The translations under genes and the position numbers were made by a program. Shown here piece after piece: positions 36,719 to 48,500 of a stretch of DNA of 64,000 nt (positions are counted from its first letter, which is position 1; each line of letters opens with the position of its first letter). Source of the DNA: Moraxella haemolytica (GTDB lineage Bacteria; Pseudomonadota; Gammaproteobacteria; Pseudomonadales; Moraxellaceae); assembly GCF_030177935.1 (NCBI RefSeq), contig NZ_CP089974.1:1798001-1862000 (forward strand), read 5' to 3'. Under the pieces are notes generated by a model. The model searched no databases, had not been told where the DNA came from, and saw only the letters and a program-made list of their open reading frames with translations.

Positions 36719-39052
36719 ATGAATAAAAACCTAATGAAACAGCGCAACAAAAACCGTACCGCCCATACCAACAACTTTAGTATCCACATTCCAATAACAT
36801 CCCTGACACTGGCAGTAATAACCACCCTACCCATGATGACTACTAAGGCATATGCTCAGCAGGGATTTGTTCCTGCTGGTCACTCACAAGGGAAAGGAGC
36901 TACTGCGGTTGGACAAGGGTCTCAAGCAATGGCAAATTTAGCTACTGCGGTTGGATCTGATGCCCAAGCAACAAAAGCGAGCTCTACTGCACTTGGTGCA
37001 GGTTCTAAAGCAACTCAAGGGACCTCTACTGCACTTGGTGCAAGTTCTCGAGCAATGGGACTGGATTCTACCGCACTTGGGCAAGATTCTCAAGCATTGG
37101 AGCAAAACTCTACTGCACTTGGGCAAGGGGCTCAAGCAACAAAAGCAGGCTCTACTGCACTTGGAAAAAGTTCTAACGCATCAGGGGAGAATGCTACCGC
37201 ACTTGGTTTTAACACTACTGCAACTGGCGATTCAGCCATCGCCATCGGTGGCAAAGCAAGTGCTACAAGCGCTTCCAACAATGGAAAAATGGTGGGTGCG
37301 ATTGCCATTGGTCAAGAGGCAACCGCAAACAATTCTGGCATCGCCATCGGACACAATACTCAGGCAACAAAAGTAGGCTCTATCGCACTTGGTCAGAATG
37401 CTCAAGCAAAGGGAATGCACTCTACTGCCACCGGTAGTTCCTCTAATGTATCAGGCAATAACTCTACCGCTAATGGTTACAAAAATACCATATCAGGAAA
37501 TAATTCTATTACCGTTGGTACCAACAACACCGTATCAGGGAATGACTCTATCGCTGCTGGTAAAGGTCTTGATGTTAAATCTAATTCTGTTGTAGCACTT
37601 GGTAATGAAATAACGGTTGATTACGGTTTTGATAACGCTGTAGTGCTTGGCCACCAGAGTGCGGCTACTAAACATAACTCAACACCAAACATCACGACTC
37701 GCAATCAGCAATATAATTTTGCAGGTGCTACTCCTACATCAACCGTTTCTATAGGTTCTACAGGTAAAGAACGCCAAATCGTCCATGTCGCTGCTGGTCG
37801 TGTTACTGCAGACTCAACCGATGCGATCAATGGTTCACAGTTGCACGCTGTAGTAACAAGCTTGAACACTATACCAGCCTATACTTTTAGAGGTGAGCAT
37901 GGTGTTACTGTCGATACCACGCCCAACAATGGGGCCATGACACAAACAGTTGTTGTTAAAGGTACAAAGTTTAATACTCAGGACAATGGCGATAGCTATA
38001 CCATCACCATCACTCAACCCGATGGACAAAAACAAATCATCACTCTAAGAAATGGGCGAGACGGTGCACAAGGTCCTAAAGGCGACACTGGTCCGCAGGG
38101 TCCAGCTGGTGATAAAGGCGACACTGGTCCACAAGGTCCTAAGGGTGATAAAGGCGAAACTGGTCCACAAGGTCCAGCAGGTCCAGCTGGTGAAAAAGGC
38201 GAACAAGGGGAACAAGGGGAACAAGGGGAACAAGGTCCTAAGGGTGATAAAGGCGAAACTGGTCCACAAGGTCCTAAAGGTGAGCAAGGTCCTAAAGGTG
38301 ATAAAGGCGATATCGATCAAGCCACTAAGGATAAAATCCAACAAAGCATCAATGAGGCCAAGACCGCCAATGACAAAGCTGTCATCGCTGATAATAAAGC
38401 CACCCAAGCACAACAAACAGCCAATACCAATGCTGCTAAAATCAGCAAAGGTCTGAATGTTAAAACTCAAGATAATAAAACCACCAACCACCAGTTAGGC
38501 GATACGATTACCATCACTGGTCAGTCGAACATTAGCACCAACACAGAGCAAGGCAGTGTTGTCGTATCATTAAATGACGATATTACTGTTAAATCGGTAA
38601 CTGCTGAGCGTGTCGTGGCAGATCAGGTAGTAGTCGGTCCTGTCAGTATCGCAAAAGACACAGGCATCAATGCAGGTGGTCTGACCGTGCAGAATGTCGC
38701 TGATGGTCGTATCGCACCAGACAGCACAGATGCTGTCAATGGCAGTCAGTTGTTGGGTGTTTATAACCACATCGATGAGCGTGTCTTTGGTATTGGCAAC
38801 CGCATTGATGAGATCGAAGACCGCCTACAGGCAGGCATCGCAGGTAATCATGCAGCCATGTCATTACCACAAGCCACACTAGCAGGTCAATCGATGGTCT
38901 CAGTTGCACTGGGTACATATGCCGATAAAAGTGCCGTCGCCATCGGTTATTCTCGGCTAAGCGGTAGCGGACGAGTAACCTTGAAGTCGCATTTAAGTGC
39001 TGATACCAAAAAAAAGGTCGGTGCTGGCGTAGGTGTAGGTCTTGCGTGGTAA
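36719..39052 (+). CDS. trimeric autotransporter adhesin with collagen-like stalk
   Basis: 777 residues. A signal region of about 46 residues (hydrophobic [13 protein letters not shown], ending KAYA) is followed by a YadA-type head (residues ~58-260) of repeats such as [10 protein letters not shown] and [11 protein letters not shown] neck-like [19 protein letters not shown] follows. Residues 446-532 are 29 uninterrupted Gly-X-Y triplets ([15 protein letters not shown] repeats), a collagen-like stalk. A second neck ([19 protein letters not shown]), a coiled coil and a YadA membrane anchor ending GVGVGLAW complete the protein. It should be a trimeric, outer-membrane adhesin. Receptors cannot be predicted. 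Confidence 0.9.
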   Translation: MNKNLMKQRNKNRTAHTNNFSIHIPITSLTLAVITTLPMMTTKAYAQQGFVPAGHSQGKGATAVGQGSQAMANLATAVGSDAQATKASSTALGAGSKATQGTSTALGASSRAMGLDSTALGQDSQALEQNSTALGQGAQATKAGSTALGKSSNASGENATALGFNTTATGDSAIAIGGKASATSASNNGKMVGAIAIGQEATANNSGIAIGHNTQATKVGSIALGQNAQAKGMHSTATGSSSNVSGNNSTANGYKNTISGNNSITVGTNNTVSGNDSIAAGKGLDVKSNSVVALGNEITVDYGFDNAVVLGHQSAATKHNSTPNITTRNQQYNFAGATPTSTVSIGSTGKERQIVHVAAGRVTADSTDAINGSQLHAVVTSLNTIPAYTFRGEHGVTVDTTPNNGAMTQTVVVKGTKFNTQDNGDSYTITITQPDGQKQIITLRNGRDGAQGPKGDTGPQGPAGDKGDTGPQGPKGDKGETGPQGPAGPAGEKGEQGEQGEQGEQGPKGDKGETGPQGPKGEQGPKGDKGDIDQATKDKIQQSINEAKTANDKAVIADNKATQAQQTANTNAAKISKGLNVKTQDNKTTNHQLGDTITITGQSNISTNTEQGSVVVSLNDDITVKSVTAERVVADQVVVGPVSIAKDTGINAGGLTVQNVADGRIAPDSTDAVNGSQLLGVYNHIDERVFGIGNRIDEIEDRLQAGIAGNHAAMSLPQATLAGQSMVSVALGTYADKSAVAIGYSRLSGSGRVTLKSHLSADTKKKVGAGVGVGLAW
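37866..38316 (+). repeat. collagen-coding and GEQ tandem repeat in the adhesin
   Basis: The collagen-like triplets are encoded at 38054-38314. Inside them the 9-bp unit GGCGAACAA or GGGGAACAA occurs four times in tandem (38198-38233), coding GEQ. Such short units can vary in copy number and change stalk length without shifting the frame. Confidence 0.7.
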
Positions 39053-39238
39053 CCCACCTTCTGTAATACCAATATACTAATGATGCCCGTGTGCTTTGCC
39101 CTATTTGGGCTCAAGCACACAGGTTAATTGTCTTTGGCAACACAATACAAAACCCCAACCACAGTCAGCCATTAGTAATAAAACAACAATGATTATCAAT
39201 GGTAACAATAAAATAACAACTCTCTTTCATTATTTTAT

Positions 39239-39248
39239 CCCCCCCCCC
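39239..39248 (+). repeat. C10 homopolymeric tract
   Basis: Ten consecutive C residues about 20 bp before the candidate -10 TAAAAT. The paralogous leader at 33 kb has an interrupted sequence at this place. Tracts of this kind in Moraxella adhesin promoters (poly-G upstream of uspA1 in Moraxella catarrhalis) change length and alter transcription. Confidence 0.85.
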
Positions 39249-39300
39249 TGCGGAGTAAATATTGTGGTAAAATACACCCATGTAAGCTAAATATATTAGC

Positions 39301-39353
39301 AATATTATCAATTGATAATATTAATTAATAATATCAATTGATAATATTAATGA
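39301..39353. repeat. duplicated AT-rich palindrome in the leader
   Basis: 39301-39322 is a perfect 22-base palindrome built around TATCAATTGATA. The same 12-base core recurs at 39332-39343 with similar flanks, so the two copies form a direct repeat of about 27 bp. The paralogous leader at 33 kb lacks this block. Confidence 0.8.
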
Positions 39354-39526
39354 ATAACAACTTAAGTTTGGGTTATAATCCAACAAAACACCCAAACAAT
39401 CACACCAAGCAATGCACAGCACAGTTTGGTTCATAAAGGTTTGGTCATCAAACCGCATTGATTTTTTTAACCGCCCTTGTAAAAATTCAGTCAACAAGGG
39501 TGGGCTAACTACGCTGGAATGAAAGT

Positions 39527-42500
39527 ATGAATAAAGTCTATAAGGTTATTTTTAACCGCACCACACAAGTGTTTCAAGCTGTCTCTGAATTGGCTCGTGG
39601 TCATCAACGCACCCAAACCGGTAGCACATCATTAAGCAAAGACCCTACTCAAAGCAGCAGCTTTCATCTAAACCCAATTGCCAGTGCAATAGACTCTCTT
39701 AAACCAGCAGTTCGTTCGTTCGCCCTAACCACCCTACTGCTCAGCGGACTGAGCTTTTCTGGGAGTGTGTCGGCTCAGTTTTGGGAAGGTCGTAACGAGG
39801 GTTCAGAGAACTTGGTTTGGGGGGGGCGTCATGTAACCAGTAACCCAACTGGCAATGCTTTACCTTATACTGGACCAGGAAGAGTCCATGCCTATAACTC
39901 GATTGTGATCGGGCACAGTACTTTCCTTGGCAGCTCAGCGGTTCCCGGTGCAACTACGCCAAACTCAAACGTGATTATCGGTTACGCGGCAATCGGACGG
40001 GGTGAGCAAGTTCAAAATGCGATTGCTTTAGGGGCGAGAGCGAATACCGGTGGTAACCAAACAATCTCTATCGGGGCAGACTCGGTAACCGTGAGTCAAG
40101 GTAACATCTCTATTGGTTCGCAAGCGTCCTCTAGGGACCCAAACTCTCTTGCTATCGGGACAGGGGCTAAATCAAGCGGCGGATCAGTAGCGATAGGTAA
40201 CGCAGCAGAGGCAGCTAATACGTCTATTGTGGTTGGTTATAGCTCAAAATCTAAGTCTAGCAACGGGACGGTACTGGGGATTAGTGCAACCAATGCCAGT
40301 AACAACGGGACGGTTATTGGGTATGGAGCGACGGTTAATGCCAATTCACTAAATGGGATTGCAATAGGACGTTCTGCAACAGTTCAAACCAGATCGCAAG
40401 GCGGTATTGCGATTGGTTCTGGCACGAATATTCAAGGTTTGAATTCTCTTGGTATAGGAACATCAGCTATAGCAAAAGGATCATCAGTGGCCATCGGTAG
40501 TTCAGCACGGGCGGATAACAGCTCTATCGTTATTGGTATAGGCTCAGTTGGCTTATCCACCAACGGTGTGGTGCTAGGGAATCAAGCAATCAACAATGGC
40601 AAAGACAGTACGGTTATCGGGTATGGGGCAAAGCTTTCCGGTGATGGGGCAGATGTGTTCAGAGTAGGTCGGGCTCGTGAATTAGAAAACTCCTTAGTTG
40701 TGGGGACAGATGCTCGTGCGTGGTCAGGACACTCGGTGGTGCTGGGGCGTGAGGCACAGGTTGGTAATGCTAATAGTGATGCGGTTAGCGGTACAGCAGT
40801 GGGTGAGCGTGCCAAAGCACTTGCCTATCGTAGTACGGCACTGGGGAGTAATGCGTTGGTTGACGCCAGCGGAGACGGCGGTATCGCGATTGGTCGCTCT
40901 GCTTTATCGAATGCCCCACAAGGGATTGCGATTGGCTCGGGAGATGCAGATAGCGCTAGAAACCCTGCAACGGTAAATGCAGAGGGGGGGGTTGCGATTG
41001 GGCATAACGCCAGGGTTGACACTGATCATAAACGAGCAGTGGCGATAGGTTATAGTACAACTGCCGGTGGTGCGTATAACGTGGTCATCGGTAATGGAGC
41101 ATCAGCATCCGACAGTGAAAATGTGGCTATCGGTAGAAATTCAAGTGCGTCTGATACGACAGCGAGAGGTGATTTAACAGTTGGACAAAAGACCTTTTTG
41201 GCGAATCAATGGAAAGCCCACAACAAAACTCATTCTTTTTCAGTGGGTTCATCGGGGAGTGAGCGAGTTATTCAGAATGTAGCGGCCGGTACGATTGGCC
41301 CCAACAGCACCGAAGCGATTAACGGCTCGCAGTTGTATAGAATTGTAGAGGGTATCGGGTTTGATGTGCATGATAATGCCGGTGCTAAAAAAGCAACCGT
41401 TGGTATCGGCAATAAAGTAAGCTTTAAGAAAGGGAATAGTGGTTTAGTTAGCGTTGAGACAGCCACAGATGGGAGAACGGGCGGCACACAAGAGAATGCG
41501 AGAGTAACCTTTGATGTCATAACGCAGGGGCTTGAAAGTCAAAATACTAAAACAAAGGTAATGGCTGCGAGCGGTCCAACAGGTTTGGCGAAATCTGCTG
41601 ATGTGGCACAGGCGATTAACGATGTAGCAGAAGCGTTACAAAAGGATATAAAAAACATTGGCGTAAGCTGGAAGCTGGCTACAAAAGCCGGCACAGGTAC
41701 AGCGGCTAACAGACAGCATACAATCACATCTAATCAGACAGCAACATTCCAAGCCGGTAAAAACATAGTACTAGCACAGGCAGCTGGAACCATCGATATT
41801 GCCGTAAAGGACAGTCCAACATTTAACACAATTACTACAACCGGCATTGCGACCATCGGCGGTACGCTAAATGCCAACGGTGGCTTGACGGTAGCAAATA
41901 ACAAAACGGTTAATTTTAATAATAATAGACTGACTAATGTGGGTAATGCTACAGCTGATACTGATGCAGTCAATAAGAGACAGTTGGATGAAAAGGCGGC
42001 AGAATTAACCAATACAGGATTGAAGTTTCGGGGTGATTCAAACGAAGCCTCAAAATTTTTCACACGTAAGTTGAACGAGGAAGTACAAATTACCGGCGGT
42101 GCTAATGAGAATCAGTTGACTACTAACAATATTGGGGTGGTTGTTAATGGTTCCAATCTACAAGTAAAACTTGCTAAAACTCTGTCTGGGTTAACTTCAG
42201 TAACAACAAACTCACTGACAGTCAATAATAGTGCCACCTTTACACAAGGCATAACCTTAGGTAATGCCAACAATGGTCCGAAGATTGTTAATAATGGTGA
42301 TGCCATCAAGGTTCAGAAGAACGGAGGAGGGTATGCTCGAATCACCAATATTTGGGACGGTAAAGATGCTTTTGATGCAGTCAATAAAGGGCAGTTGGAC
42401 GAGCTGGCTAATACAGGATTACAGTTTGAAGGTGATTCAGCTAGTGATGTTGCCACTCGCAAGTTAGGCCAAAAACTGAATATTACCGGCGGTGCTAATA

Positions 42501-45500
42501 GGGATAAGTTGACTAATAATAATATTGGGGTGGTTGTTGGTGGTAATGGTCTGGTTGTAAAACTTGCCAAGAATATTAGTGGGTTGGAAACCATTAAAAC
42601 CACCGGTCGTATTACAGCCGGTGGTGGTTTGACAGTGACTACTGGGGGCGTGACTGTTGCTAATGGCGGCATAACGGTTACTCAAGGTGGCTTGACGGTG
42701 ACCGCTGGCCCAACCAATTTGAACGGTGGCTTGACAGTAACCGGTAATACACAGGTTGCTAAACTAACAGCAACTGGTGATACATCACTTAAAAAGGTGG
42801 ATGTTACTGGTAAGCTGAATGTGACTGGCCCAACCAATTTGACCGGTGGTGCGACTGTTGGTGGCAATGGTTTGACTGTTAATAATGGTGGCATAACGGT
42901 TACTCGCGGTGGTTTGACTGTTCAGGCTGGTGCATCGAGCTTTGGTGATAAAGTGACGGTTACTCGAGGTGGTTTGGATGTTAGCGGTGCTACCACGCTT
43001 GGAAGTACTTTGAATGTGACGGGTGCGGCAAATGTTGGTGGTATGCTAAATGCCAACGGTGGCTTGACGGTAGCAAGAAGCCAAAAGGTTGATTTTAATA
43101 ATAATAAACTGACTAAGGTGGCTGATGCTGTAGCTGATACTGATGCAGTCAATAAGAAACAGCTGGATGCCTGGGCTGACAAAGGGATAAAGTTTTTGGG
43201 TGATTCAAACAAAGACGGACAACATCTCACACGTAAGTTGGGCACGGACATAAAAATTACCGGCGGTGCTGATGAGAGTAAGTTGACTAATAACAATATT
43301 GGGGTGGTTGTTGGTGACAAGGGATTGGAAGTAAAACTATCCAACACACTGACTGGGTTAACTTCAGTAACAACAGAGTCACTAACAGTCAATAATGGTG
43401 CGACCATCTCTGGTAAATTAACAGCGAACAACGATTTTGAGGCGAAGGGTGCGACCACGCTTAGAAGTACCACTGCAAGTACGTTGAATGTGACTGGTGC
43501 AACCAACTTGACCGGTGGTGCGACTGTTGGTGGCAATGGTTTGACTGTTAATAATGGTGGCATAAAGGTTACTCGAGGTGGTTTGACTGTTCAGGCTGGT
43601 GCATCGAGCTTTGGTGATAAAGTGACGGTTACTCGAGGTGGTTTGGATGTTAGCGGTGCTACCACGCTTGGAAGTACTTTGAATGTGACGGGTGCGGCAA
43701 ATGTTGGTGGTATGCTAAATGCCAACGGTGGCTTGACGGTAGCAAGAAGCCAAAAGGTTGATTTTAATAATAATAAACTGACTAAGGTGGCTGATGCTGT
43801 AGCTGATACTGATGCAGTCAATAAGAAACAGCTGGATGCCTGGGCTGACAAAGGGATAAAGTTTTTGGGTGATTCAAACAAAGACGGACAACATCTCACA
43901 CGTAAGTTGGGCACGGACATAAAAATTACCGGCGGTGCTGATGAGAGTAAGTTGACTAATAACAATATTGGGGTGGTTGTTGGTGACAAGGGATTGGAAG
44001 TAAAACTATCCAACACACTGACTGGGTTAACTTCAGTAACAACAGAGTCACTAACAGTCAATAATGGTGCGACCATCTCTGGTAAATTAACAGCGAACAA
44101 CGATTTTGAGGCGAAGGGTGCGACCACGCTTAGAAGTACCACTGCAAGTACGTTGAATGTGACTGGTGCAACCAACTTGACCGGTGGTGCGACTGTTGGT
44201 GGCAATGGTTTGACTGTTAATAATGGTGGCATAAAGGTTACTCGAGGTGGTTTGACTGTTCAGGCTGGTGCATCGAGCTTTGGTGATAAAGTGACGGTTA
44301 CTCGAGGTGGTTTGGATGTTAGCGGTGCTACCACGCTTGGAAGTACTTTGAATGTGACGGGTGCGGCAAATGTTGGTGGTATGCTAAATGCCAACGGTGG
44401 CTTGACGGTAGCAAGAAGCCAAAAGGTTGATTTTAATAATAATAAACTGACTAAGGTGGCTGATGCTGTAGCTGATACTGATGCAGTCAATAAGAAACAG
44501 CTGGATGCCTGGGCTGACAAAGGGATAAAGTTTTTGGGTGATTCAAACAAAGACGGACAACATCTCACACGTAAGTTGGGCACGGACATAAAAATTACCG
44601 GCGGTGCTGATGAGAGTAAGTTGACTAATAACAATATTGGGGTGGTTGTTGGTGACAAGGGATTGGAAGTAAAACTATCCAACACACTGACTGGGTTAAC
44701 TTCAGTAACAACAGAGTCACTAACAGTCAATAATGGTGCCACCTTTAAACAAGGTGTAACCTTAGGTGCTGGCGGACCGAAGATTGTTGGTAACGGTGGC
44801 AATATCAAAGTTCAGACAGCAGACGGTAATGGCACTCCTGTGAGAATTACCAATATTGCTGATGGTACACAAGACGGTGATGCGGTTACCAAGAGACAGT
44901 TGAATGCTTTGGCCGATAAAGCACTTGAGTTTGAGGGTGATATTAATGGCCCTGTTACCCGTAAGCTAGGTGAAAAGCTGAAGATTACCGGTGGAGAAAC
45001 GGTTCAGGATAGACTATCTGATAACAATATCGGGGTGGTTGTTAATGGTTCCAATCTACAAGTAAAACTTGCTAAGAATCTTCAAAACCTAGAGTCGGTA
45101 GCGACAGGCACGCTTACGACCACTGGCAGTATTACTGCCGGCAATGGCTTGACGGTAACTCGTGGTGCAACTAGTTTGGGTGGTACACTGACGGTTAAGG
45201 ATAAAGCGACCTTTGAAAAAGGTGTGGATGTAACCGGCGGTGTAACCATTCAGGACGGCGGTCTGACTGTTGAAGCTGGCCCATCAACCTTTAAAGATAA
45301 AGTGACTGTTGAGTCTGGTGGCTTAGATGTAACTGGTCCGACTAACTTGCGAGAAGGTTTGACAGTGAGCGGCGGTAAAACAACAGTTGAGGAGTTAGAG
45401 GCAGGCAATACCACTGTTCAGAACCTAACAGCGAATGGTACCACTACGCTTCAAGGCACCACTGTTCAGGGTGCGTTGAATGTAGAAGGCAAAACAACGG

Positions 45501-48500
45501 TTACAGAATTAGAAGCAAGCGGCGAAGTGATGCTTCAAAATACATTAACTGTTGAGGGTCAAGCACAGCTTAAAGATTCACTAGTTGTTGATAGACAGGC
45601 GACCTTTAAACAAGGTGTAACCTTAGGTGATAAGGCGGCTGGTCCACAATCGCAAATTGTGAATGACAACGGTAATATCAAAGTTCAGACAGCAGACGGT
45701 AATGGCACTCCTGTGAGAATTACCAATATTGCTGATGGTACACAAGACGGTGATGCGGTTACCAAGAGACAGTTGAATGCTTTGGCCGATAAAGCACTTG
45801 AGTTTGAGGGTGATATTAATGGCCCTGTTACCCGTAAGCTAGGTGAAAAGCTGAAGATTACCGGTGGAGAAACGGTTCAGGATAGACTATCTGATAACAA
45901 TATCGGGGTGGTTGTTAATGGTTCCAATCTACAAGTAAAACTTGCTAAGAATCTTCAAAACCTAGAGTCGGTAGCGACAGGCACGCTTACGACCACTGGC
46001 AGTATTACTGCCGGCAATGGCTTGACGGTAACTCGTGGTGCAACTAGTTTGGGTGGTACACTGACGGTTAAGGATAAAGCGACCTTTGAAAAAGGTGTGG
46101 ATGTAACCGGCGGTGTAACCATTCAGGACGGCGGTCTGACTGTTGAAGCTGGCCCATCAACCTTTAAAGATAAAGTGACTGTTGAGTCTGGTGGCTTAGA
46201 TGTAACTGGTCCGACTAACTTGCGAGAAGGTTTGACAGTGAGCGGCGGTAAAACAACAGTTGAGGAGTTAGAGGCAGGCAATACCACTGTTCAGAACCTA
46301 ACAGCGAATGGTACCACTACGCTTCAAGGCACCACTGTTCAGGGTGCGTTGAATGTAGAAGGCAAAACAACGGTTACAGAATTAGAAGCAAGCGGCGAAG
46401 TGATGCTTCAAAATACATTAACTGTTGAGGGTCAAGCACAGCTTAAAGATTCACTAGTTGTTGATAGACAGGCGACCTTTAAACAAGGTGTAACCTTAGG
46501 TGATAAGGCGGCTGGTCCACAATCGCAAATTGTGAATGACAACGGTAATATCAAAGTTCAGACAGCAGACGGTAATGGCACTCCTGTGAGAATTACCAAT
46601 ATTGCTGATGGTACACAAGACGGTGATGCGGTTACCAAGAGACAGTTGAATGCTTTGGCCGATAAAGCACTTGAGTTTGAGGGTGATATTAATGGCCCTG
46701 TTACCCGTAAGCTAGGTGAAAAGCTGAAGATTACCGGTGGAGAAACGGTTCAGGATAGACTATCTGATAACAATATCGGGGTGGTTGTTAATGGTTCCAA
46801 TCTACAAGTAAAACTTGCTAAGAATCTTCAAAACCTAGAGTCGGTAGCGACAGGCACGCTTACGACCACTGGCAGTATTACTGCCGGCAATGGCTTGACG
46901 GTAACTCGTGGTGCAACTAGTTTGGGTGGTACACTGACGGTTAAGGATAAAGCGACCTTTGAAAAAGGTGTGGATGTAACCGGCGGTGTAACCATTCAGG
47001 ACGGCGGTCTGACTGTTGAAGCTGGCCCATCAACCTTTAAAGATAAAGTGACTGTTGAGTCTGGTGGCTTAGATGTAACTGGTCCGACTAACTTGCGAGA
47101 AGGTTTGACAGTGAGCGGCGGTAAAACAACAGTTGAGGAGTTAGAGGCAGGCAATACCACTGTTCAGAACCTAACAGCGAATGGTACCACTACGCTTCAA
47201 GGCACCACTGTTCAGGGTGCGTTGAATGTAGAAGGCAAAACAACGGTTACAGAATTAGAAGCAAGCGGCGAAGTGATGCTTCAAAATACATTAACTGTTG
47301 AGGGTCAAGCACAGCTTAAAGATTCACTAGTTGTTGATAGACAGGCGACCTTTAAACAAGGTGTAACCTTAGGTGATAAGGCGGCTGGTCCACAATCGCA
47401 AATTGTGAATGACAACGGTAATATCAAAGTTCAGACAGCAGACGGTAATGGCACTCCTGTGAGAATTACCAATATTGCTGATGGTACACAAGACGGTGAT
47501 GCGGTTACCAAGAGACAGTTGAATGCTTTGGCCGATAAAGCACTTGAGTTTGAGGGTGATATTAATGGCCCTGTTACCCGTAAGCTAGGTGAAAAGCTGA
47601 AGATTACCGGTGGAGAAACGGTTCAGGATAGACTATCTGATAACAATATCGGGGTGGTTGTTAATGGTTCCAATCTACAAGTAAAACTTGCTAAGAATCT
47701 TCAAAACCTAGAGTCGGTAGCGACAGGCACGCTTACGACCACTGGCAGTATTACTGCCGGCAATGGCTTGACGGTAACTCGTGGTGCAACTAGTTTGGGT
47801 GGTACACTGACGGTTAAGGATAAAGCGACCTTTGAAAAAGGTGTGGATGTAACCGGCGGTGTAACCATTCAGGACGGCGGTCTGACTGTTGAAGCTGGCC
47901 CATCAACCTTTAAAGATAAAGTGACTGTTGAGTCTGGTGGCTTAGATGTAACTGGTCCGACTAACTTGCGAGAAGGTTTGACAGTGAGCGGCGGTAAAAC
48001 AACAGTTGAGGAGTTAGAGGCAGGCAATACCACTGTTCAGAACCTAACAGCGAATGGTACCACTACGCTTCAAGGCACCACTGTTCAGGGTGCGTTGAAT
48101 GTAGAAGGCAAAACAACGGTTACAGAATTAGAAGCAAGCGGCGAAGTGATGCTTCAAAATACATTAACTGTTGAGGGTCAAGCACAGCTTAAAGATTCAC
48201 TAGTTGTTGATAGACAGGCGACCTTTAAACAAGGTGTAACCTTAGGTGATAAGGCGGCTGGTCCACAATCGCAAATTGTGAATGACAACGGTAATATCAA
48301 AGTTCAGACAGCAGACGGTAATGGCACTCCTGTGAGAATTACCAATATTGCTGATGGTACACAAGACGGTGATGCGGTTACCAAGAGACAGTTGAATGCT
48401 TTGGCCGATAAAGCACTTGAGTTTGAGGGTGATATTAATGGCCCTGTTACCCGTAAGCTAGGTGAAAAGCTGAAGATTACCGGTGGAGAAACGGTTCAGG

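Larger units (their letters stand above)
39053..39526 (+). promoter_or_regulatory. leader of the giant adhesin with C10 tract and palindromes
   Basis: 474 bp, no gene supported. From about 39190 it matches the leader of the broken adhesin (33001-33215). Elements: a C10 homopolymer at 39239-39248; TAAAAT at 39268-39273 as a candidate -10; two related palindromic AT blocks at 39301-39353; TATAAT at 39374-39379 as a second possible -10; and a hairpin at 39404-39430. A 64-residue open frame at 39096-39290 has no ribosome site and spans the C tract, so it was not called. Confidence 0.55.

Noticed and set aside
39096-39290. 64-residue open frame in the giant adhesin leader
   Set aside because: It crosses the C10 tract and matches non-coding leader sequence of the paralog at 33 kb, where the frame is not kept.
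42922-44808. Long minus-strand open frames (up to 213 residues, repeated) opposite the giant adhesin
   Set aside because: They recur only because the plus-strand repeats recur, have Pro/Leu/Val-rich non-protein-like composition and no ribosome sites.
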